64,000 nucleotides of DNA from Adineta ricciae (lineage: Eukaryota; Rotifera; Eurotatoria; Adinetida; Adinetidae). A program made the translations under genes and the position numbers. Positions 1 through 11,846 of this stretch are shown in pieces. Position 1 is the stretch's first letter. Every line of letters begins with the position of its first letter. Where the stretch lies: NCBI GenBank assembly GCA_905250025.1, contig CAJNOJ010000013.1, positions 124,001 through 188,000 on the forward strand, given 5' to 3'. The notes beneath the pieces are model-generated. The model did no database searches. It saw nothing but the letters and a program-made list of their open reading frames with translations, and was not told the DNA's origin.

Positions 1-482
1 GATACGCCTCATTCGATGCATAGTACAACGTCAAATGAATCATCAGATAGTGGATACTGTGGTTATGTTGAAAGCTTTCCATGTAAGATTTGCGTTTTAT
101 CTTTGACCTGATTTGGAGTTAATTTGTAATGTTTCTCGTAGATTACTATAAACTTAATCGCTTATACAAAGCATTAGCGATACAAAAGCTTTCAAACAAT
201 GGTAGTCCAACGGGTAAATTTGCAAATCATTCTTCGGCAACTCATCATCAACGACGCCGTGTTCCTCAGCAACACTATCAAAATTTTCAACAGCAGCAGC
301 AGCAACAACAACAACAACATTCAATGAATCCCATCATTCCATCATCAACATCAACATTATCTAGTTCACCTCCGACGCCTACGCCAATGAATATTAATCA
401 ATTTTCACCTTTCTACACTCAACAATCATCGTACCTTCCTATACCAACGACAGTCGCTGACAGTCGTAAATCTAAGTATTAA
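1..482 (+). CDS. 3' end of an unrecognised poly-Q gene (partial)
   Basis: Two exons of a gene entering from the left. Exon 1 covers 1-82; a GT-AG intron of 59 nt (83-141) follows, and exon 2 runs from 142 to a stop at 480-482. The join keeps frame: a phase-1 T at 82 combines with AT at 142-143. The product is low-complexity: a Ser/Thr-rich stretch, a basic RRR segment, a run of about nine glutamines, then Pro/Ser/Thr-rich sequence. I see no folded domain in the visible part, so the family is unknown. This looks like a disordered C-terminal tail of a regulatory or RNA/transcription-type protein, but that is a guess from composition only. Confidence 0.55.
288..318 (+). repeat. CAG/CAA trinucleotide run coding poly-Q
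   Basis: An interrupted CAG/CAA repeat inside the coding exon above. The mix of CAG and CAA codons shows that the glutamine tract is kept at protein level and is not a pure slipped CAG tract. Confidence 0.85.
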
Positions 483-2080
483 AAATCTTTGTACGTTCGA
501 CTGAGTAGGCTAGCTGCATTTTTTTTCTTTCTTTCTTTCTCTTCTTTCTCTTACATGATCAATTATGAAAGCGAACTAACGGTGACAGACGAACTAACGG
601 TGATTCCATGTTTTGAATTTCCGATGATCATGACGTGCAATGTAATTTATTTTTCATATGAGCAGAAGGAAAAAAACGCAGACATGCATCCATGTTCAAA
701 TGTACATACGTTTGTTACTGTTGTTATTATTGGTGTAGTAGCTTTTGGAAATATTTTCCATAAAATTTACTTTAGTTTATCATTATTTTCAATCTAGAAT
801 TGTCCGTTGATCGTTTTTCTTCTTCGTCTAATTCTGAAAACATTCTTTATATATATATATATACATATTTATTTTAACTTGACTGTTATCGTTGATGTTG
901 TGTGTTATTCAAGCCTCTCAACTTCAGATAAGACACGTGAGTTTTGTGTGTGTATACATTTATGTCTCTTTTCTTTTTCTCTCGTATTGTTCCGCTTGAA
1001 AGGACAGTGATGTGTTTACTTCTCTGCTGGCCAGAAAAGATATTCTCGGGATAAGAGCAAGTTCGGATCTAATTCGTCTAGTTTAGTACGCGTTTATTGA
1101 TAACGTTTTTCTCTCTCTTTCTTTCTTCTCTCTCCGTTGATTTTCAATCTATGTAAATACAACAATCAACCATTTTACTTCTCAAAATTCTTTCATTTTG
1201 TGATGCGAAGTTTAGTAGTGGAAAACAAACTTGTTTCGAGATATGTCTTGAAGTAAAATTGTAATAAGTTATTCTTTTTTTCTGTTGACCGGTGACCAGC
1301 TGGATGTCGATTCCGAAACTGTTGTTGTTGTTATTTTTTTTTGTTATGCGCTTGTACATTTCTTTCGACATTAATATAAGAAGAACAGTGCTTAATTGAT
1401 TTGAACAAAGAAACTGATTTTTTTCTATTTTGTTGATTTTTTTTTCTTCTGTTCTTTTTATTTTTTGAAGTTTTAATGGAAAGAAATCCAAGCGTTTAAA
1501 CAGTAAGCGAGAAAATGCATCGAGTGTGATATGATCATATTGTTTTGTTTTTTTGTTATGACATTTGTTATAAATGATTTCGTGGAATAAAGAGAGAAAG
1601 AAAGAGATTTCGAATAAATGCAAACTTCTTCTGCAGACGTCAATAACAATATTTGGCAAATCGCCGAAAAAGACGACTATGGCGTTTAGAATTTATATTT
1701 AAGAAGAGCGAGAACACAAAAGAATAACATTCTACTTTTTATTGACAAAAGAAAGCGCACTAAGATGTTTGCTCGTCGTCGACGACATACAATGAAATTC
1801 TAACAGTATTGATTGTTGAAGTTGATTCTGAAACGAAAAGATAAAAATAGTGATTACTTCGAGATAAGGCGTATGAAAATAAAATTTCAATTCGATTCGT
1901 ACGTCGTACGTCATTTTTCATGTTTATTTATTCATTACGATGCTTTTCTTTCGCAACTGGTCGAGTGTTTTCTTTACTTTGTTGAAATCTTTTTGCGTAC
2001 TAAGAAATCAATACTTGTCATTCATGATGACCTTTCGCGCACAGGCATCAATCGACATAGGAAGTATGTACAAATCAATT
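483..2080. other. Intergenic, no gene recognised
   Basis: AT-rich sequence with T-runs and CT-rich tracts between the stop of the poly-Q gene and the convergent end of TUBGCP2. The open frames here, including one of about 170 codons on the minus strand at 1144-1659, are rich in K, N, I and F, have no domain signature and look like chance readings of AT-rich DNA. It presumably holds the 3' UTRs of both neighbours. Confidence 0.6.
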
Positions 2081-5000
2081 TTACCTATGAATAATGTTTG
2101 TCAATGTGTGCTGTTGTCCGCCACCGGCCGCGCCATGTGCTGGCCCATCTTCTTTCGAAATCGCATCAAGTAGTTGCCGAAGTTGATCAGTAAAATTATT
2201 ATTAAAACTAGCGACAACCGCACCTGGTAAACTATCATAGTCATTGTCATCATCAACGTTGTCCATTGCGTTAGCGAACATCACACATGTCGCCATGATT
2301 TTGTGAATATGTCGCAATAGATGTACACTGGTTAGCATACAATCACGTAGGCAATTGTCGAGAAATAAAATGTGATATTTCAATAATTCGTCGATATTTG
2401 TTACCTAAACAAACGAAAATATCTTCGAATATTTATGAGAAAAAACTGTGTGGGGTGTCTGGGAGAGTATCAAAGAAATCACTTTGCTAACAGAGTCCAT
2501 AGTTCTCGTCGATGAAATTCATGCTCGGCTTAGACTTCTGTGGGTCAGTGATTTGGGAGAATAGATTACGGAAATGAAATTGTGCTTTCGCTTATCTGAT
2601 TTGACGAAGTAAAGCATCGGTTTTGATTCGATTCATACCTTTTTTAAATTATTTTGAAAGGCATGCCAATGCGATTCGATCACTTCGAAACTCATATAAT
2701 ATAAAAGATTTTGTACAAAATGCAACATCTTATGTCTTAGATAAGCAGCACCATTTGGTTTGGTTATGATATTTCGCCGTTCCCGACTGTTTCCACCACG
2801 TCGTCGTCGTCGTCGTCCGCCATTCTTATGCGCGCGCCAGACATTACACAATAAACGTTCAATGTATTTAATATAGAATAAAAACCGAAATAGCATTTGA
2901 TAACGCGTGAGACAATTTCGATTGATCACTAACGAAATTGGCCATTTAACATCATAATCGAGTGAAAAGGATTCTAAGCCAGTTAGCTTATGTTCCATTG
3001 ATTCGTTGATATTCATTGATGAATCAATGTTGATAACACGTTCAAGCATCGATATCAAGTCATAGTGAAACATTTTGATTCGTACGTCATCTTTATAATG
3101 ATCGTCGGATGTTAATGCCAGTGAAACATCGAGTAACGATTGAATTTTGTTTTCGTCAATATCACGCGCGCGTTTTGTCAATTCGTCTTCAGCTGAGTCC
3201 ATGAATTGAACGATATAATCACCTTTATCAATGAGAAAATAGTGTTTCAATGTTTGAAAACGTTCAATTAAATGATATTTGTTTAAAATCAGGTCTAATA
3301 AAATTTCACTTGCATATTTATATGCTTCTTCTAATGTTTCTTCCAAATCTTTCTCGTGGATAGTATATTCCAACTTCTTGTAATTGTTCATCAATAGTTG
3401 TTTGTCAACACGTAGTATCGAGGTGGACATGTCCATGGTCATATCGTCGATAAAATCGAATGCACTTTCACGTATGGCATTTAGATATTTACCAGTGTTT
3501 AAGATCATTTCGGACGATGATTGAAATAGTATGGGAGTGTTGTTACGTTGCAAGAGATAACGACGTGACCAGAACTTATCATTGAATTCTTGTTCGAGAC
3601 TGCTTTCATGGTGAATAATATCTTTGTTTTCTTGAACCATAAATTCACCGTAAGGATCGTCAATTAAACCATTGTGAATCCATGTTTCCAGCATTGTTAA
3701 ATACGGTCTGTAGGCTGATTTAGCAAGAAAAAAACATATATCGTATGCTTGTTTATGACCGGATAATTTCAGTGTTTGTTCATGAAGAAGATCAAGAACA
3801 GCACGGCCAACAGTATTACCCTAGCATAGATTATTTTCGATAGTTTTAAACAAATGCTAACATCTATCTACCTTGTTTAACGTTCTGACAATATTGGCAA
3901 CAACTTCCATCATTTCCATGACAGGTTCTGTATGAAACCATAGGGTTTGTAATGTTAATTGACCTTGTTGTTGCTGAGTTTCGAGTTGACTGACAAATAC
4001 ATAGTATCGCTAAAATGAAATGCAGAGAGTAATGTGTATCGGACGAGTTCTTGAAGATTGGTCTTACTTGAACAACTTCTCTCAGTGCTCCAGCAAGTGC
4101 ATGGTTGATTAAACCATATCTATATTGTAAACGGTCTAGACAAAAGGTTTCAGTATGAAAGTAAATTGGAATTTCGCTCCTACAGCATACCTTCAATGAA
4201 TCGTACGACTAATGAATGATTTGAGCAGAGTGGTACCATTCGTCGTGCTAGATCTCTCAATGTAGCATCTAAAGAAGGAAAAATAATGTGCAAGAGAAGC
4301 TTAATTAATCTAAATGATCAGTATACCCAATGATCGATCGATATGAAACGAACGTTGAGCTTGTTTATCTGTCAGTGAGGGTGTTTTGATATATTTTCCT
4401 TCGATGCCCTACGTTCCATGGATAAGTAACGATTTCAAACTGAATATATTTCCATAAATACTTACCAACATACATAACAGGAGATCTTCTACAATAATTG
4501 CCTCTTGTTCAGCAACTGAAAGTCGTCCAATAGCCACATCCTTTGAATACAATTCATTGAGAGAAGAGCTTCGTGGTGAAATGAACTTACAGGCTCAAAT
4601 TTCTCAGGTGTTGGATAAAAGTCCCATAGAAGACGAAGTCGTTCGTTCAGCCACGATGGTCTACCAAGAAATTCCGTTGAAGTTGATGGTGTTATAGCTA
4701 AAAACAAACAGTTTTTAAACTAATTCCAAATATCTGATTAATCCTCACCTCGACGGCGAATTTCTCCATCCGACATAATCGAACCTGGTTGTGATAAGGT
4801 TGACGTCGGTCGAAGTAAATTATCCTTCATCTAATCAAAACTTTTCACATCGATTCACTCAAGGCACGTTGTGAGCTCACCTCAGCGAGAACATGTGCGG
4901 AGTGTACTTTGCTCATTGTTGATGTAGGACTTGTTGTTGCTGTTGCTGTTGTACGACTTTGATTGTGAACACGTTTCTGCTGAGGACTTGTCATTGTTGT

Positions 5001-5546
5001 TGACAATGGACGAGATTGTTTAACTAATTCGCGTACCTAAAGCATAAATGATATTTTGGAAGGTTTGCTTTACGTCAATCATTACTTCGTGATTATCAAC
5101 AATTTGAGAAAGAATTATAATAACGGAATCTAAATCCCGTACACTAAAATGGCACGGCTGTACATTAAAAATATGATGATTGAACAAATAAACATACTGT
5201 CGTGCTTTTAAACTATCGTAAAGCTCCACGAATTCGTTTGCTGATGCAGAATTTGCGAATAATTTTCGTTTTGCATCTGCTAATTCCGCCTATTTCGACG
5301 TCAAAATGCCTAGTATGATCAAAGTTCTATCATTAGTTTATCTTACTGGTGTGTAAGTGTTCGCCTGCTGATTGGTATTCTTATTAAAATAGTCCACAAT
5401 CGCTTCCGGCGCAAGGTTTGTTCCTTTCAGATTAATACTAAAAGCAATCTTGGATCATAAAATTCATTCCGAAAGTAACTATATTACTTCGATGCTCGAA
5501 CAAGTTCATTAACAAGAAAATGAAGACTATATTCGTGCGCAGCCAT
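2081..5546 (-). CDS. TUBGCP2: Gamma-tubulin complex component 2
   Basis: Core subunit of the gamma-tubulin small complex, which pairs with GCP3 and gamma-tubulin to nucleate microtubules at centrosomes. I can join 13 coding exons (5546-5488, 5437-5347, 5289-5074, 5036-4881, 4830-4749, 4697-4591, 4540-4466, 4408-4327, 4268-4191, 4135-4068, 4009-3872, 3820-2639, 2404-2081) with consistent phases, giving about 885 residues, close to the roughly 900 of animal GCP2. GCP2-like blocks include VEDLL before the conserved N-terminal GRIP core, YRYGLINHAL, LQTLWF, DPYGEFMV, LLDLILNKY, SFSLDYDVKWP, TRYQMLFR, MLHFVQNLLYY and, in the last exon, DNCLRDCML. The big exon 12 holds most of the gamma-tubulin-binding half. 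The intron between exons 3 and 4 appears to be only 37 nt. The start follows the usual short charged N-terminus. Confidence 0.95.
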
Positions 5547-6414
5547 TTTTGTTGTTCAATCCACAAGTGTTCAAGTGATCGATTGCCGATCACAGTGTAG
5601 ATTTGTATTATTTATTTTGTTTATGAATCACCTTTCAAATTCTTCGATTAGGATTGGAGATATTTCGAACAGATGGAGCTAATAGCAAAAAGTAAAAAGA
5701 ATCCTACCAAGGGATTTACATAATCAAACAAATATCAGAAAGAAAAGGAATCTCGTCGTTTCTTTAGTCATACAATCATGGCTTCGATTCAAGTGAATCG
5801 TTTAATTCTTTTATAAAATACAGATATTTTCTCTTCGTGCATTTTCGCAAGGTGCCCGTCAACTGATTGTCATATTCATATAAACCAACTTTGCCAGTTT
5901 CATTTATTCGCTGACTTGGATCTGTATTGTTGTTTTAAATAATTGCAGCGTCATCTATCCATGAGCATTACTTTTCTAATTGACCAATCAAGAATTTACA
6001 TTGAAATAGAATTTTATTCTATTCTCTTCGCTCTCTTTCCTTCTATTCTTTCAATACAAAAAACGGACAGTAACGTGTATTGAGCTTGATCTTCGCGAAC
6101 GTTTTTGCCTAACTTGAGTGAAACTTCGCGTTTCTACGAATACTTACTTATCAAGACATCAAATATTTGTTTCTACTCGAAAGATTTGCCTTGAGAACAC
6201 GAATGTGCCATTGACAATCATCCTCATGTTATCTAATCATCTTTCCAAGTAAATTTCCAACCCAGTCAACCGATATTTATGATTCATCATCGATCAAGAT
6301 CTCTGTGATTTATTAGAATGCTTGAAAGTTTTCTTTTCCAGATCATGAAAGAAATAAAACTGCACTAAACTAAACGATTTCCGGTGACTATTTATTTTTT
6401 ACTAACTACATTTC
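5547..6414. other. Divergent intergenic region
   Basis: About 870 bp between the divergent start codons of TUBGCP2 (minus) and the zinc-finger gene (plus). It should contain both promoters. I see AT-rich sequence without a clear TATA element or coding signal. Confidence 0.5.
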
Positions 6415-8552
6415 ATGGCCACTTCGTCATCAGGTACGTTCGTTAACTAATTACGTAGAGAAGCGAAAACATTCGCCTCGAGGTAATTGAATCGGTATTT
6501 CACATCACACTATGACTCATCATTCTAGGAAATCGGATATACATATGCCATTTCTGTTCTGCTGAACATTCCAGTCGTGCTACATTATACGCTCATCTAT
6601 TGCATTGTCAAACACGAAAAGCTAGCGAAGTACTGAATAATAATCATTCGGAACTTCTCAAACTTCATCAAGACCAATGTGATATTCTTTATAGTAAGTC
6701 GCTCCTAATCTTCCTACTCATTCATTGTTCCAAACTTGTTCTTTCAGTGGTCAAACTTCATCCATCCATACCTCAATTTTCTTTGAATCATTTCGATCGT
6801 CAACTTTCTCCTCATGATTTAAATCTTCAAATTCCTTTATCGAGTTTATATACTCAAGGCTACCTCTCCTCTTCCAAACAGTCATCATTCGATGATCTCG
6901 ATTGTCTCTATAGCAATACACCGATCTACACTCCTTCCAATGATGTCAATGACGAACAGGAGAATTCTCCTTTACTCGATGATAAATCTCTGACATATCA
7001 CGTATACAAATACTCTCGTCGGGAACGTAACCCATCCGATGTTCGTTTAAAACACGCACAAATACGAAGACCAATTCAGTCCAAGACGAAGAATTCGTGC
7101 TCCAAAGATGAGCTTCCTTCGATGTTTTCCTCGTCTACTAATGTGACAATCAATATTCCAACGCAGATTCATGCACGACAAAGACTCGAATGTCCTTCTC
7201 AGCCGATTTCTCCACTTTTATTCTGTCCAAATTTTCATACTTTAGTGAAACTACCAACAAACGAACACTTTGGAAACTACTTATTGGATATTCGAGTATC
7301 TTTTCATTTGTTACATTCGATTGCTAGTCAAGAATTTCAAATAATTGTACATAATACCGATCAACAACACGATTTCTTGAATTCGTCATCAACATTAATC
7401 AATGCACTACGAGATACAATGCTGAGCTACATAACACATTTACCAAATGTTTTCAAACGACATCATTCGCAATCTTTTCATCCTGATGAACACGATCTAA
7501 CGAATCATCATGATAATGAACTATCGATTCCACCGTTGAAAATCCGCCGCCATGATGATTCGTCATATGAGATCGAAAAGCGTTCTACGTCGTCGTCGTC
7601 GTCATCATCAGGAATGTCAATAACCCAGATACACAATGGTCAACACTATGACGAACGTCGTCGTTTCGATACACGACCGATGAAATATTCTTCAAGAATA
7701 AGTGATAATCATCAAAATAGTAATTTTAATGATACTGCTAAACGAGATAGTTTGAACTACTCAGTTGACTCTCCATTACAATGTGATTTGTCCCTTGTCG
7801 ATCATCAACAGTCAAAAGAGTAAGTAACGACGAGTTCGATTTGAAGACAAATCATCTTCTATTTCAGACGAAATAATAGTGAATCATTCCTTTCAAGTGA
7901 AACAAAACCAAAGAAGAGTATCAGTCCAGTCTCACTCAAGGAACATTCCAATGATTCTTTACCGAAATATCAATCGGTTGCTCTTAATGAAGGTGCCCGC
8001 ATTCGCATTGTTAATTGTTCCAATGATAATAACAAGCACTCATCATCGCGTAATCAATCGTTGACAAGTACAACAACGAAATATTCGAATTCCAATGATA
8101 AAGTCGATGAAAACTGGTCTACGAAGTCCACGCGAATCAATACTCGCAAGATATCATCGACGAACTCGAAAACACCTGACATTGCTCAAGTTTCGCCAAC
8201 CTATCAAGCTCAAGCTGTACTTTTATCACAGAATGAAATCGCGAACAACTGGTCAACGCACGGTGTCTTCTATCGTTGTCATGCTTGCTCACACGAAGAA
8301 TTTTTTGTTGTATATTCACGGGAATGTATGCGATTACACATCTCCTCGAAACATGGAAATATGGAAGAAAATTTCAAGCAACGTATCTCGAATTTTCTCA
8401 ATAATCAAGGACGAGCATTAAAAATTTTCCAACATTATCTCAAGTGGCAACAGCCATGGTCAGAAAAAGAAATCGATCAGATTTTTCAATTATCGAATGC
8501 GAATAACAATCGAATCAATGGTATTGATATCGAAGGATTTCGAAAGCTTTGA
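6415..8552 (+). CDS. Zinc-finger protein, two atypical C2H2/C2HC fingers
   Basis: Four coding exons join in frame: 6415-6433, 6529-6693, 6748-7819 and 7868-8552, for about 646 residues. Exon 2 encodes a finger near the N-terminus with a C-x2-C-x12-H-x3-C pattern (starts CHFC). The last exon encodes a second finger that begins YRCHAC and ends RLHISSKH, with a longer than usual spacing between the cysteine and histidine pairs. Between them lies a long Ser/Asp/His-rich linker with a poly-Ser run and basic patches, probably disordered. The intron at 6694-6747 is 54 nt and stop-free in frame, so the frame stays open through it; I treat it as an intron because both splice sites are good. A likely poly(A) signal AATAAA lies at 8749. 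A nuclear role is inferred; I do not recognise the family. Confidence 0.75.
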
Positions 8553-9027
8553 TCTGGTTGTCTGTTTGTTCTCTTCTAGGTGCTCGATAGAATGGGATAA
8601 ACCTTCTAAAGTGATTTGAATTCTCACATTTGCTAGTGCAATTTCTCTCATTCTTATTTTTGTTTGCGATCGATTTTTCGTTCTTTCTTGATTTACACAC
8701 AGTTTCGTCTATTATTTTCACTCTTCCATATCGATCCATGTTATTGGAAATAAATTTTCAATTCCGTCGACTAATTATACTTGTTTTCAATTGGTACTTC
8801 GAATAGATTAGCGCAGATAATCATCAGTGCTCTAAAACAATATATGAGACGTTCACTACGCTTTCATACGAACACTGTCGAATCGAACATTTTTTTCTTA
8901 ATATTAATATAGTCCGAGGATATTTTTGATAGTTATTACACCTGTTTTAAAACGATATGCTTAGCTATTGTATAGTATGTCAGATAGTCGCATTTCCCCT
9001 TTCTGCTAAGAAATCTAGTGATTTTTT
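8553..9027. other. Convergent 3' region
   Basis: About 475 bp between the stops of the convergent zinc-finger gene and the basic-protein gene. It holds AATAAA at 8749 for the plus-strand gene. Nothing else is recognised. Confidence 0.5.
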
Positions 9028-10111
9028 TTACCTGAGAATATCTTTTTGTTGATTAGGTTTGAGTTTACGTCGAATTCGTGCCCATGCATCATTCGTGGTC
9101 TGATCGTCGCGCATCACATCAAGCCATGATGGTTCCGATACATTCGTTTGATGGAACTGTGTCGAGGTTGCGGTGTTGATTTTAGTTGGATAGATTTGTG
9201 TTTGTTGCTGACTGTCCATAGTTTTACGTCGAGGTGTCGACGACGATCGCGAGGAATAGTGAGTTGTAATCGATGATGTACTCAGCGTATCTTCTTCTTC
9301 TTCTACTTCTGACTGTCTTTTTTTAGTTAACCGCGAAGACGACAAATGTTTCGATGCTCTCGAATATTGATGAGTCACTTTAGCTTTCGATTTCTGTTGA
9401 TAAGTATCATTCGAACAAGACGTCAATCTAAAGTATATTGACTTATGAAGTCATTCCTTTTGCTATTCACGAGAGTTTGGGGAATATTTACGTATCTTCC
9501 ATGCGATTATTATTTCGAGCTTGTTCGATAGGTGCGTCAGTTTGATTCGTTGTTCCTTTGATGTTCGATTCGATTTGACTAAGCAGTGTTACCAGTGAAC
9601 GTAGGGTTTCTTCGTTGTCTTCGAATTGCTTTTTAATCGTTGAGTTGGATGGTAGAATCAACTTTTTTGTCGTTCCATTCGTTCGCTTTTTTTGAGTTTG
9701 ATTCGTTTTATATCTGTCGCGAGCGTCGGAATCACCAAAGATAGTGCCAAGAAGACGAGTAAATAGTGGTGGCGATTTTTCGCTAATGCGTGAATAACGA
9801 GGACCACGCTTTTTTGCTCGTTTTGCAATAGTATTATTATTCTTTGACTTTGCCTTTTCAGCTCTAGAGTGCTGGTTTTCTTCGATCGTATAGTCTTTTG
9901 CTGGAGAATGAAGTGGACAGATTGTTGTTGGTTTTGCCGGAAAGTGTTTATCTCGCGTTTCTACCGATGAAAAGTCCATCGTATCTTCATCGAATTGTCC
10001 ACTATGGAGTGATACAATAGAATTTGTTCGAGATAAAATCTGTTCGTGCGATATAGACTGATCTGGAATGGAACCAGCTTGACGTAAATATGAACGAAAT
10101 ATCGTTGTCAT
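9028..10111 (-). CDS. Unrecognised basic, Ser/Thr/Lys-rich protein
   Basis: Two exons (10111-9492 and 9427-9028) join across a 64-nt GT-AG intron with a phase-2 junction, giving about 339 residues. The protein is polar and probably mostly disordered: a Lys/Arg-rich middle (KAKS, AKKRGPR), a short hydrophobic segment FTRLLGTIFG, a helical stretch LRSLVTLLSQIESN, an acidic EVEEEED patch, and a more conserved-looking C-terminal end (SWLDVMRDD...AWARIRRKLKP). The stop at 9028-9030 overlaps a possible CAG|GTAA donor, so a further 3' exon cannot be ruled out, though none is visible. The start lies 147 bp from the divergent SLC25A46 start. Function unknown. Confidence 0.6.
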
Positions 10112-10258
10112 TCGAGATAAGATAAGGAAAATTAGATGTCAGTAGGATTTAACGATATATAAATGAGCAACGAAACTGAGTTAGAGATAAAAACGCGCTT
10201 GTAGATAATCATAACTCAAATGGATTTTTCTCTTTACCTTTTCTTCTAGACAGATGAT

Positions 10259-11770
10259 ATGAATCTCTATCCAGATCTCAGTATGGGTCTTCGACCCGAT
10301 AATCCACCTTCTGGCTTGAATCTTCAATCGCCAAGAGCTCGTATACCATCGCGTCTATCAGACGAGTTTTCACGTTCATCTCCATCCGAAAACGCAACAA
10401 CACCGCAACGACAAAAACTTTCTTTACCAGCGTTTCTTCCCACTCCAAGTCGTTCCATCCAACAACTGCCAGCATCGCCGGCAAGTCTCCTATTGAGCCC
10501 TTTTTTTAAAAAAGATGGCAATGATAAATCATTGAATTCATCATCAAGTATATTAAATAATAACGATGATGAAACAGAATTAATTGAACAGATTGATCAT
10601 TATTTTCATCGACGGCGACAATATTTACAACATAATATCGATGTTTCGCTCAATATCAGTAAGTGGGCTTTGGAAAACATTATTTTCTATTCCATGGAAA
10701 CACTCAGGTAACCTTTGTACGCAAACTCTTTCACCAACCATCGACCTTTCTCTTTTTTTTTCAGACGTCAAGCACAAATACAAAGCGAGTCATCATGTTC
10801 GTATCTTACCCCATTATCCGCCATTCGCATGGTGTATTCTATGAAATATCAACAAGGTAGTGGAGTACTATGGAAAGGCTGTTTTAGTTCGTTGATCTTA
10901 ACAACAGCAGAGACGATTTCAGATAATCTAATCGATGAAATTGCTCCTTTGAACCATTCATCTCTACGAATTAAGCATATTATCCTGAAAGGCATTAGTT
11001 CATTTCTTCTCATCCCAATGTACTCTGTTCATTTACTTCGATCTGTTCAATCCGATTTAACAATTGTCAATCACTGGTCGCCATTAACCATATTTATCGA
11101 GCCTTTTCAACGTTTACTAGGTGTCAAGACGGGCTTTTATGCACGTGCATTACCAATGTGGTATCTTATATCATTGAGTTTGCCTTATTTTGTCGGACGA
11201 CATGTATTGCAATATTTTCTCAATCAGTCTTTCTACAAAGTACGCGAAGAATATTTCCAAAAGCAAGAACATATGAACAAGTCTAGTCGTAATCAATTCG
11301 AAACTATCGATGATATCGAATGTCAACTCATTGACACCATTCCCAATCTAGTCAATAGATCATTTCTACGTATCGAAGCGAATCTATTTTCTATGTTTCT
11401 GTCAAACTTGTTATTATATCCATATGAAACCGTCGTTAATCGTTTATTTGTACAAGGTACGCGAACGATTGTGGATAATCTCGACAAAACCGGTGTTGGT
11501 TGTGTGCCTATCAATACACGTTACTTGGGCTTTTTCGACTGTTGTAGAACAATAGTGGAAGCGGAAGGTTGTCAAGGATTCTACAAAGGAGTTGGATTCT
11601 TAATTCTGAAATTTGGTTTGATCTATGCTAGCGCTCATTGTCTAAAGCTTCTTATCGAACGTTTAGCAATTATCTATACGCAAAATACAAGCGAGTTAAG
11701 CAAATTTCATCATTATGTTCTGTCGAAACAAGAACAAGAACCACAACAAAACACTGATGAATCAAATTAA
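10259..11770 (+). CDS. SLC25A46: Mitochondrial outer-membrane carrier SLC25A46
   Basis: Homologue of SLC25A46 (yeast Ugo1-like), an outer-membrane member of the mitochondrial carrier family that acts in mitochondrial fission/fusion and lipid handling rather than transporting a known solute. Exons 10259-10707 and 10765-11770 join at phase 2, giving about 484 residues. The first 110 residues are a Pro/Ser-rich cytosolic tail, as in the family. The carrier half carries family-specific blocks: LTPLSAIRMVYS, LWKGCFS, LLLYPYETVVNRLFVQGTRTI, PINTRYLGF and GFYKGVGFLI. An AG acceptor-like site lies 9 nt upstream of the ATG, so the 5' leader may be spliced or trans-spliced. A GT microsatellite and AATAAA (11878) follow the stop. 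Confidence 0.93.
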
Positions 11771-11828
11771 ATAGCATCAATATCCATTTGTCCATATCCT
11801 AGTCGTCGTTATCCCTGAAAGCGTGATC

Positions 11829-11846
11829 GTGTGTGTGTGTGTGTGT
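11829..11846. repeat. (GT)9 microsatellite
   Basis: Perfect GT dinucleotide run just 3' of SLC25A46, within its likely 3' UTR. Confidence 0.9.

Noticed and set aside
1144-1659. Minus-strand ORF of 171 codons
   Set aside because: Composition follows AT-rich DNA (K, N, I, F runs), no domain, no matching exon partners.
10278-10521. Minus-strand ORFs over SLC25A46 exon 1
   Set aside because: Shadow of the conserved plus-strand gene, which has proper splice joins and homology.
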